Positions 8,341-13,817 of a DNA stretch of 13,848 bases are shown in pieces. Numbering within the stretch: the stretch's first letter is position 1; each line of letters starts with the position of its first letter. The notes under the pieces are model-generated. The model had not been told where the DNA came from and ran no database searches. It worked only from the letters and a program-made list of their open reading frames with translations. Position numbers and translations under genes: made by a program. Location of the stretch: positions 1 through 13,848 of the forward strand of contig DXHG01000047.1 in the NCBI GenBank assembly GCA_019113455.1, read 5' to 3'. This stretch comes from Candidatus Treponema faecavium. GTDB lineage: Bacteria > Spirochaetota > Spirochaetia > Treponematales > Treponemataceae.

Positions 8341-9167
8341 TGGACAATGAAACTCTCATACCGAAAGTCGGCGTTGTAACGGATATTCGGGATGAAACTC
8401 CTGACGTAAAAACATTCCGCGTAGTGGGGCTTGACGGCAAAAAGCTGTTTGAACACCAGCCGGGACAGTGCGCGATGCTTTCCGTTCCCGGCGTCGGCGA
8501 AGCGATGATTTCCATCACGTCATCTCCGACAAACAAAGACTTTATGGAATTCAGCGTTAAGCGCTGCGGCTGCCTGACAACGTGGCTGCACAGCATGGAA
8601 ACGGGACAGCAGATCTGCGTACGCGGTCCGTACGGACATCCGTTTCCCGTTGACACGGAGTTCAAAGGCAAGAACCTGCTGTTCATCGCCGGTGGCATCG
8701 GCCTTGCGCCGCTGCGTTCTGTTATAAATTACGTGCGTGCTAAGCGTGAAAACTATGGAAACATCCAGATTATTTACGGTTCGCGCTCAAAAGACGATCT
8801 TGTGGATTACAACGAGATCAAAACGGAATGGATGACAGACAGCGGCATAACGGTCAATCTGACGATTGACAATCCGCAGGAAGGCTGGGACGGCCACGTC
8901 GGTTTTGTTCCTAACTACGTAAAGGAGCTGAATCCGGACAGGAATATGACCGTTATCATCTGCGGTCCGCCGATCATGATCAAGTTTACCCTTGCCGGAT
9001 TAAAAGAACTCGGCTTTACTGAAACACAAGTATACACGACAATGGAGCTCCGGATGAAATGCGGTATCGGAAAATGCGGACGGTGCAATATAGGCGACAA
9101 ATATGTCTGTAAAGACGGACCGGTATTCCGGTTTGATCAGCTGAGCGAGCTGCCTAACGAGTACTAA
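8340..9167 (+). CDS. flxA: FlxA-like NAD(P)H oxidoreductase, FAD and [2Fe-2S] (HydG/AsrB/PyrK family)
   Basis: The 275-aa protein is the likely NADH entry point. Residues 8-105 form a ferredoxin-reductase-like FAD domain. In place of the usual RxYS it has ISITSSP (57-63), as in HydG/AsrB relatives. The NAD domain shows AGGIGLAPL (117-125) and ICGPP (207-211). A C-terminal [2Fe-2S] site of dihydroorotate-dehydrogenase electron-transfer type uses C241, C246, C249 and C257. Start choice: ATG 8340 overlaps the preceding TGA (8338-8340) in the same TGATG arrangement as hdrB/hdrC and flxC/flxB, and GGAGGA (8328-8333) is 6 nt away. ATG 8337 would add one Met but sits only 3 nt from that site, and the ATG at 8271 lies inside flxB. 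The window does not reveal whether NADH or NADPH is used; NADH is inferred from the family. Confidence 0.88.
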   Translation: MDNETLIPKVGVVTDIRDETPDVKTFRVVGLDGKKLFEHQPGQCAMLSVPGVGEAMISITSSPTNKDFMEFSVKRCGCLTTWLHSMETGQQICVRGPYGHPFPVDTEFKGKNLLFIAGGIGLAPLRSVINYVRAKRENYGNIQIIYGSRSKDDLVDYNEIKTEWMTDSGITVNLTIDNPQEGWDGHVGFVPNYVKELNPDRNMTVIICGPPIMIKFTLAGLKELGFTETQVYTTMELRMKCGIGKCGRCNIGDKYVCKDGPVFRFDQLSELPNEY

Positions 9168-9211
9168 CGGTACCGAAGGCGCATGAAACCCGAGTAAAGG
9201 AGAATCGAACT

Positions 9212-9886
9212 ATGAAAGATATGGTAAATGTTTTTCTGATGGGAAAGAAATACGAAGTCCCCGCTGATCTTACCATCATGACAGCGATGGAGTATGCAGG
9301 CTATAAACTGATACGCGGCTGCGGCTGCCGCAACGGTTTCTGCGGCGCCTGCGCAACTATCTACCGCATAAAAGGAGACAATACGCTCAAAACCTGCCTT
9401 GCGTGCCAGACTCAGGTCGCAGACGGCATGTATGTGGCAATGCTGCCGTTCTTCCCGCTTGACAAGCGTACCTATGATATAGAAAACACCAAGCCGGAAC
9501 AGCAGATTATGATGCAGCTGTACCCCGAAATATACAGCTGCATCGGCTGCAACGCCTGTACAAAAGCGTGTCCGCAGGAACTCAAAGTAATGCAGTATAT
9601 CGCATATGCCCAGCGCGGAGACTTTGAAAAATGCGCAGAACTCTCGTTTGACTGTGTTATGTGCGGTATCTGTGCTTCACGCTGCCCGGCAGAAATTTCG
9701 CATCCGCAGGTTGCGCTGCTTGCCCGCCGCTTATACGGCAAGTATATCGCGCCCAAGTCGCAGCACGTAAGCGACCGCGTTGAAGAGATTGCCGAAGGCA
9801 AATTCAAAGAGATTATTGAAAACCTGATGCAGAAGCCCATTGAAGAAATCAAAGAGCTCTACAACAACAGGGATATTGAACAATAA
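9212..9886 (+). CDS. Fumarate reductase/succinate dehydrogenase-type iron-sulfur subunit (soluble, TfrB-like N-terminal part)
   Basis: The 224-aa protein begins with a plant-type [2Fe-2S] domain (C39-X4-C44-X2-C47-X14-C62; C37 and C65 are nearby). Two ferredoxin motifs follow: C110-X2-C113-X2-C116-X3-C120 and C148-X2-C151-X2-C154-X3-C158. Both have all four cysteines, suggesting two [4Fe-4S] clusters, whereas respiratory SdhB/FrdB have one [4Fe-4S] and one [3Fe-4S]. Methanogen TfrB continues into an HdrB-like CCG domain. This protein stops after a short charged helix (about 185-224), so that function would have to come from the separate HdrB. It would feed electrons to the flavoprotein encoded 11 nt downstream. 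No quinone-binding or membrane-anchor subunit lies beside it. SD AAGGAG is at 9197-9202. Confidence 0.85.
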   Translation: MKDMVNVFLMGKKYEVPADLTIMTAMEYAGYKLIRGCGCRNGFCGACATIYRIKGDNTLKTCLACQTQVADGMYVAMLPFFPLDKRTYDIENTKPEQQIMMQLYPEIYSCIGCNACTKACPQELKVMQYIAYAQRGDFEKCAELSFDCVMCGICASRCPAEISHPQVALLARRLYGKYIAPKSQHVSDRVEEIAEGKFKEIIENLMQKPIEEIKELYNNRDIEQ

Positions 9887-9897
9887 GGAGCCGGACA

Positions 9898-11511
9898 ATG
9901 TACACAGACGAAATGCTTGAATCTATCAGGAAAGTAGAAGCGCGCCGTGCAGAAAACGCCGCCGCAGAACCGCGGCGCATGACAGCGGACGAAAAAGACA
10001 AGCTTCTGGAAACATACCATCCCGACTATATCACCGAGCAATTTGACACTATCAAAATAGGAGCGAACAAAGGAGAAAAAGCTCCGCTTGAACTTGTCGA
10101 ACTGCTGCAGGGCAAAAGCCGCATCGATCCGAAAGAAATAAACCTTGACCGCATCGATTACGATGTCGACGTGCTCATCATCGGCGGCGGCGGCGCGGGC
10201 TCAAGCGCCGCTATCGAAGCGCACAAAGCCGGCGCAAACGTGATGATCGCGACAAAGCTCCGCATTGGAGACGCCAATACGATGATGGCGGAAGGCGGCA
10301 TACAGGCGGCTGATAAGCCGAACGATTCTCCTGCCATTCACTTTCTGGACGCGTTCGGCGGCGGCCATTTCGCGGCGAAAAAAGAACTCGTGTACAAGCT
10401 CGTTACCGAAGCGCCGGAAGCCATTCAATGGCTTAACAATCTCGGCGTTGAGTTTGACAAAGACAAAGACGGCACAATGATTACGACACACGGCGGCGGT
10501 ACCTCGCGCAAACGTATGCACGCGGCAAAAGACTATTCCGGCGCAGAAATTATGCGCACATTGCGCGATGAAGTCTTAAACCGCAACATTCCGGTCGTAG
10601 ACTTTACCGCAGCAATAGAGCTGATTCTTGATGACAAAGGCCGTGCGGCAGGCGCCGTGCTGCAGAACATGGAAACGGGAGACATCCTTATTGCGCGGGC
10701 CAAAACCGTCATTATCGCTACCGGCGGCGCGGGACGTCTGCACTATCAGGGATTCCCGACGAGCAACCATTACGGCGCGACAGCTGACGGTCTTGTGCTC
10801 GCATACCGCGCCGGAGCCAGGCTCCTGTATCAGGACACGCTGCAGTACCACCCGACAGGAGCAGCGTTCCCGCAGCAGATATTCGGCGCGCTCGTTACGG
10901 AAAAAGTGCGCTCGCTCGGCGCCAAACTCGTCAATGCTGACGGAGAAGTGTTCATGCACCCGCTTGAAACACGCGATGTGTGCGCCGCTTCCATTATCAG
11001 GGAATGCAAGGCGCATAAAAAAGGCGTGCAGACAATCCTGGGCGAAGGCGTATGGCTTGATACGCCGATGATCGAGCTTAAAGGCGGAGCAGGCACTATC
11101 GAAAAGCGTATTCCGGCAATGCTCCGCATGTTTGCCAAATACGATATTGACATCAGAAAACAGCCGATTCTGGTATACCCCACGCTGCACTATCAGAACG
11201 GCGGTATCGACATCAATACCGACTGTATGTCGAGCGTTCCCAACCTGTTTGTAGCAGGAGAAGCGGTGGGCGGCATCCACGGACGCAACCGCCTCATGGG
11301 CAACTCGCTGCTTGACATTATCGTATTCGGACGCGATGCGGGAAAGAGCGCGGCAAAAACCGCGAAAGACGCAGCGATGGGTGCGCTCACGCTTGACCAC
11401 GTGAACAAATTTGCCGCTGAACGCAAGAACGCCGGTATTGACACCGAGACGCTTTCTCCCAAACTGCTGCCTACCTATACGCACGGAAACCCGCGCTGGG
11501 AAGCTAAATAA
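9898..11511 (+). CDS. Soluble fumarate reductase/succinate dehydrogenase-family flavoprotein with N-terminal extension
   Basis: The 537-aa catalytic subunit probably reduces fumarate to succinate. FAD binding is shown by DVLIIGGGGAG (91-101). At the site where respiratory FrdA/SdhA carry the FAD-linking His (SHT..A.GG), this protein has ANTMMAEGG (126-134). N127 replaces the His, so FAD is probably non-covalent. Catalytic residues are kept: H318 in HPTG, R359 in ETRD, H431 in LHYQNGGI, and R465 in HGRNRLMGNSLLD. Residues 1-88 form an extension, partly charged and coiled-coil-like, that is absent from FrdA. Similar extensions occur in some clostridial relatives as I recall them. L-aspartate oxidase (NadB) also lacks the His, but the context speaks against it. 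SD TAAGGAG (9884-9890) overlaps the stop of the previous gene. Confidence 0.88.
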   Translation: MYTDEMLESIRKVEARRAENAAAEPRRMTADEKDKLLETYHPDYITEQFDTIKIGANKGEKAPLELVELLQGKSRIDPKEINLDRIDYDVDVLIIGGGGAGSSAAIEAHKAGANVMIATKLRIGDANTMMAEGGIQAADKPNDSPAIHFLDAFGGGHFAAKKELVYKLVTEAPEAIQWLNNLGVEFDKDKDGTMITTHGGGTSRKRMHAAKDYSGAEIMRTLRDEVLNRNIPVVDFTAAIELILDDKGRAAGAVLQNMETGDILIARAKTVIIATGGAGRLHYQGFPTSNHYGATADGLVLAYRAGARLLYQDTLQYHPTGAAFPQQIFGALVTEKVRSLGAKLVNADGEVFMHPLETRDVCAASIIRECKAHKKGVQTILGEGVWLDTPMIELKGGAGTIEKRIPAMLRMFAKYDIDIRKQPILVYPTLHYQNGGIDINTDCMSSVPNLFVAGEAVGGIHGRNRLMGNSLLDIIVFGRDAGKSAAKTAKDAAMGALTLDHVNKFAAERKNAGIDTETLSPKLLPTYTHGNPRWEAK

Positions 11512-11516
11512 CACGC

Positions 11517-11560
11517 TGCCGGGCACCGGCGCGCGCAGCCGTTCGCGTCAGTGCCCGGCA
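11517..11560 (+). promoter_or_regulatory. 10-bp perfect hairpin after the flavoprotein gene
   Basis: TGCCGGGCAC (11517-11526) is perfectly complementary to GTGCCCGGCA (11551-11560), with a GC-rich 24-nt loop. No T-run follows, so it is not a simple intrinsic terminator. It may stabilise the upstream mRNA end or serve as a processing site. It fills most of the 67-nt gap before the small membrane protein gene. Confidence 0.55.
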
Positions 11561-11578
11561 ATAACTCATGAGGTACAA

Positions 11579-11872
11579 ATGGATTCAACAAGTATTGCAA
11601 GCCTGTTTGAAACAGCGATGATTATCTGTTTCGGTCTGTCGTGGCCGCTGTCGATTATCCGGTCGGTGCGTTCCCGTTCGACAAAAGGCAAAAGCCTGTT
11701 GTTCATGTGTTTTATTGAAATCGGCTACGTATGCGGCCTCATTTCAAAATTCATGACACACAGTTTTAACCTGGCGTTTATCTTTTATTGGCCGAATCTT
11801 ATTATGGTTGGTACGGACATCTGTCTGTATTTCAGAAATAAAAAAATCGAGCAGCTCGCAGAGGGCAAATAG
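11579..11872 (+). CDS. Small three-helix membrane protein, PQ-loop/SemiSWEET-like
   Basis: The 97-aa protein has three predicted membrane helices (about 8-28, 39-58, 64-85) and a basic loop RSVRSRSTKGKS (28-39) between the first two. FGLSWPLS (18-25) at the end of helix 1 followed by this STKGKS loop resembles the small PQ-loop/SemiSWEET-like proteins of anaerobes, although the PQ motif itself is replaced by WP. SemiSWEETs are three-helix transporters that act as dimers, but I cannot assign a substrate. It is the only membrane protein of the operon and comes after the fumarate reductase genes. A role in C4-dicarboxylate or redox-linked transport would be speculation. TGAGG (11569-11573) is 5 nt before the chosen ATG. 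The frame is open further upstream, but that stretch overlaps the flavoprotein gene and the hairpin. Confidence 0.7.
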   Translation: MDSTSIASLFETAMIICFGLSWPLSIIRSVRSRSTKGKSLLFMCFIEIGYVCGLISKFMTHSFNLAFIFYWPNLIMVGTDICLYFRNKKIEQLAEGK

Positions 11873-11916
11873 CGTTTTGCCCGCACTCACTGCGGCAGCC
11901 GTAAGAGAGGTATCGT

Positions 11917-12168
11917 ATGAAAATCGAAGTATGTATGGGCAGCTCCTGCCACGCGAAAGGCTCGCAGGGCGTCATCGAAATGCTGAAGAAAGCAATCGCG
12001 GCAAACGGGCTTTCAGACAAGATTGAGCTTGCGGGTTCTATCTGTCTTGGCCGCTGCGGCGAACCCGGCGCAAACATGAAAATCGACGGCGAAGTCGTAA
12101 CCGGCATCACAACGGAAAATTTTGACGAGTTCTTTACCGAACACGTGAAAAAACCGCTGGCTGTCTGA
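11917..12168 (+). CDS. NuoE/HoxE-like thioredoxin-fold [2Fe-2S] protein
   Basis: The 83-aa protein is a stand-alone [2Fe-2S] ferredoxin of the thioredoxin-like family found in NuoE, HoxE and the HydC subunit of bifurcating hydrogenases. The four ligands are visible: C6-X4-C11 in CMGSSC, and C43-X3-C47 in CLGRC. The chain is shorter than NuoE (~160 aa), lacking its N-terminal helical part. It is soluble and has no signal peptide. It is the last gene before the terminator, 44 nt after the membrane protein, with AGAGAGG (11904-11910) as ribosome binding site. It could be a carrier or an extra subunit of the NADH/Hdr complex. No NuoF-like partner is present in the window. Confidence 0.85.
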   Translation: MKIEVCMGSSCHAKGSQGVIEMLKKAIAANGLSDKIELAGSICLGRCGEPGANMKIDGEVVTGITTENFDEFFTEHVKKPLAV

Positions 12169-12184
12169 CATCCGCGGGTATCAC

Positions 12185-12233
12185 AAAAAGGCTGCCGCGC
12201 TGCGTATGACGCAGTATGCGGCAGCCTTTTTTT
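12185..12233 (+). terminator. Intrinsic terminator of the Hdr-Flx-fumarate operon
   Basis: The left arm (12185-12198, core GGCTGCCGC) pairs perfectly with 12218-12231 (core GCGGCAGCC), and a T7 run lies at 12227-12233. The 19-nt loop contains a second stem, CTGCGT (12200-12205) with ACGCAG (12209-12214). It lies 17 nt after the last operon gene. The A-run on the left arm means it could also work on the minus strand. Confidence 0.93.
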
Positions 12234-12278
12234 ATATGTGCCGGGGCCGCCCGTTTCTGTTTGCCGTTTAGGAGCCCA

Positions 12279-12475
12279 AAATTTGCCATCGGCTAAATTT
12301 TATTTTGCCGTTTATCAGACATGAATTTTGCCGATGGCCAGCGGCACACTTGCCGACGGCAAATTTTCTATTTGCCGTCGGCAAACTAAAAATTTGCAAT
12401 CGGCAAGTGCGCCGCTGGCCGATTGCAAATTTCTTACCGGATAAACGGCTAACTGAAATTTTGCAATCGGCAAAT
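12279..12475 (-). repeat. ~200-nt nested palindromic repeat, copy 2 (inverted relative to copy 1)
   Basis: It has the same design as copy 1: long imperfect inverted-repeat arms around the same perfect 15-mer TTTGCCGTCGGCAAA (12371-12385). Aligned by eye, the reverse complement of this copy matches 64-262 distinctly better than its direct strand does, for example in the shared blocks GGCCAGCGGCGCACTTGCCG and CGCTGGCCATCGGCAAAATT. The copies are therefore in opposite orientation and bracket the operon. Open frames through it (such as 12305-12598) read the repeat units and are not credible genes. Differences between arms are spread out, indicating an old element. Confidence 0.8.
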
Positions 12476-12640
12476 CTCCTGCCGGTGTTTTTTTTCTTTG
12501 CCGGTTCACTGCGGGGTGTTCTGCGCTGGGCGAACGCGGCTGTGTTTTTTCTGTTTCTTTCTATATTATTTACGCTTTGCTTGTCTATGAAAAAATAAAT
12601 GCCGGCGCCGTGTTTTGTGTCAGGGTGCGGGATTTGGCTC
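12476..12640. other. Non-coding spacer between repeat and lipoprotein promoter
   Basis: There is no supported gene here. The stretch holds several long T-runs (around 12487-12494 and 12544-12549) and AT-rich DNA near 12560-12600. I see no convincing hairpin terminator or RNA gene. Together with the repeat and the lipoprotein promoter it makes up the ~490-nt gene-free interval after the operon terminator. Confidence 0.5.
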
Positions 12641-12669
12641 TTGACATTTACAAAAAAGTGCTGCATATT
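12641..12669 (+). promoter_or_regulatory. Candidate promoter of the lipoprotein gene
   Basis: TTGACA (12641-12646) is a perfect -35 box. CATATT (12664-12669, 4 of 6) lies 17 nt downstream as a possible -10. A better -10-like hexamer, TATACT (12677-12682), has no good -35 at the right distance. Transcription would start near 12676 and leave a ~50-nt leader. Confidence 0.45.
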
Positions 12670-12726
12670 CAGCCCGTATACTGGTGTGCGCAGTATATAC
12701 ATCTTAAAACAACAGGAGTAAAGAAC

Positions 12727-13443
12727 ATGAAAAAATCTCTGCTTATTTTAAGCGTGTGTGCGGGCTTACTTGCGGCGTCATGCAGCAATGTCAGTTCTTC
12801 CGGTACCGGGGGGGGCGATAAACCGTTAACCGAGAACATCCCCAGCGTCAATAAAATGGTTAGAGACGGCCGCCCGCTGGGACGCAGCGCCGTCAGCGTA
12901 CAGACTGCGGCAGGTACAAGCACCGGCACAACGGGAGACCTTGGCGAAGTAATTCCAGTGCACAAGGAGAATGGCGAGTATACGTTATTAGAGCGGCTGT
13001 ATAACACAACCTGGTATCGGTCTGAAGAGGAATATGATGATGGCAGATTGGAAGAAATCGAAGAGGAGTTTGTATACTTTAACGAAAATTCCTGGATATC
13101 AAAAAGGGAATATGAAAACGGCAGACCGGATGGTGCAGACTATGCACGGATTGACTGTTTGAAAAGCTTCAGGACACCCCAGATAGTCGGGAAAGAAAAT
13201 ACCGACGCCAACGCCTGCATAGTAAAGAATATGGAAAAAGAGGATGACGATGACGATTTTGACGTAGAGTTTGAAGGCTACTACTTAGCCGATGAGAACA
13301 CGCTCTATATCGTAGACGGTGATGACGGACATATTGCAGAGCGGTTAAACTGGTTAATACATCAGATAGAATCAGAAGGCAACATTCGAGGCTATGATGA
13401 TGACGATATTAAAAGATACATATTATCAACAAGACGCGGCTAA
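12727..13443 (+). CDS. Putative lipoprotein with acidic repeats and G8 tract
   Basis: The 238-aa protein is exported and probably lipidated. MKKSLLILSV starts a short hydrophobic signal, and LAASC (15-19) is a lipobox with Ala at -3, as tolerated in spirochaetes, making C19 the lipidated residue. A Ser/Gly/Thr-rich linker (20-75) follows. Residues 85-200 contain LYNTTWY (91-97), VYFNENSW (116-123), and an acidic run EKEDDDDDFD (170-179) before GYYLADENTLYIVDGDD (184-200). This alternation suggests a lipocalin-like beta sheet, but I recognise no named family. Eight G in a row (12808-12815) encode G28-G30 just after the lipid anchor. AGGAG (12714-12718) lies 8 nt before ATG 12727. An in-frame ATG at 12577 lies upstream of the candidate promoter and is rejected. 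Function unknown. Confidence 0.75.
   Translation: MKKSLLILSVCAGLLAASCSNVSSSGTGGGDKPLTENIPSVNKMVRDGRPLGRSAVSVQTAAGTSTGTTGDLGEVIPVHKENGEYTLLERLYNTTWYRSEEEYDDGRLEEIEEEFVYFNENSWISKREYENGRPDGADYARIDCLKSFRTPQIVGKENTDANACIVKNMEKEDDDDDFDVEFEGYYLADENTLYIVDGDDGHIAERLNWLIHQIESEGNIRGYDDDDIKRYILSTRRG
12808..12815 (+). repeat. Poly-G tract (G8) in lipoprotein gene
   Basis: Eight consecutive G cover codons 28, 29 and two bases of codon 30 of the lipoprotein gene. In this sequence the frame is intact. Gain or loss of one G would shift the frame directly after the lipid attachment site and shut the protein off, the usual arrangement of contingency loci. Confidence 0.9.
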
Positions 13444-13467
13444 CAGCGTGTAATACCTGATTACTGC

Positions 13468-13509
13468 AAGCCCTGCATGTACATACCTTTGTACATGCAG
13501 GGCTTTTTT
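13468..13509 (+). terminator. Intrinsic terminator after the lipoprotein gene
   Basis: A perfect 15-bp stem is formed by AAGCCCTGCATGTAC (13468-13482) and GTACATGCAGGGCTT (13491-13505), with an 8-nt loop. The T6 run is at 13504-13509. It starts 25 nt after the stop codon. Confidence 0.95.
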
Positions 13510-13536
13510 GCGTCATTTGCGGCTATCCTCATGCAA

Positions 13537-13817
13537 GTTTAGGGCGCAGCCCTAAACCTGGCAGTTTGGAGCGCAGCGGCAAACCTCAGTGCTCACGCTT
13601 ACTGCTCGGAATAAGTCCTCGCAGTAAGCTGGCAGTTTTAGGGCACAGCCCTAAAACTGCGTAAGCAGACCGCAGGTCTATGGCTTATCTATCTGTCTGG
13701 CGACAGATAGATAAGCTACAAGTTTTGGAACTGTGTTCCAAAACTTGCGACTGACCCCGCCTCTGAAGAAGACAGTTTTGCGAAAGCAAAACTGTGAGCG
13801 CAAGCTGTTGCTTGCGC
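13537..13817. repeat. Tandem array of perfect short-loop hairpins
   Basis: At least seven separate near-perfect hairpins follow each other. Arms are: 13537-13545/13549-13557 (9 bp, loop GCA), 13597-13605/13621-13629 (9 bp), 13632-13644/13648-13660 (13 bp, loop ACA), 13667-13671/13675-13679 (5 bp, loop GCA), 13683-13697/13702-13716 (15 bp), 13719-13731/13735-13747 (13 bp, loop TGT), 13772-13781/13786-13795 (10 bp, GAAA tetraloop) and 13798-13805/13810-13817 (8 bp). An imperfect one lies at 13564-13585. Stem sequences differ, but TTTAGGGC...GCCCTAAA occurs twice and CTGGCAGTTT is directly repeated (13558-13567, 13629-13638). No gene is seen in 13510-13848. Confidence 0.85.

Noticed and set aside
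2828..9167. Methanogen-type energy metabolism or an archaeal origin suggested by the Hdr genes
   Set aside because: The flx genes, class II fumarase, bacterial ribosome binding sites, T-run terminators and a lipobox protein all fit a bacterium, where HdrABC-Flx clusters are well known.
12305..12598. Open frames through the second palindromic repeat, on both strands
   Set aside because: The predicted peptides are translations of the repeated GCCGATGGC-like units. They change with the repeat and have no initiation signals.
13537..13817. Integron attC sites (chromosomal integrons are known in Treponema)
   Set aside because: The hairpins are perfect with 3-4-nt loops and lack the GTTRRRY/RYYYAAC core sites and the bulged bases of attC; no cassette-like genes lie between them.
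13537..13817. CRISPR array
   Set aside because: The palindromes are not a constant repeat and there are no regularly sized unique spacers; no cas gene is present.
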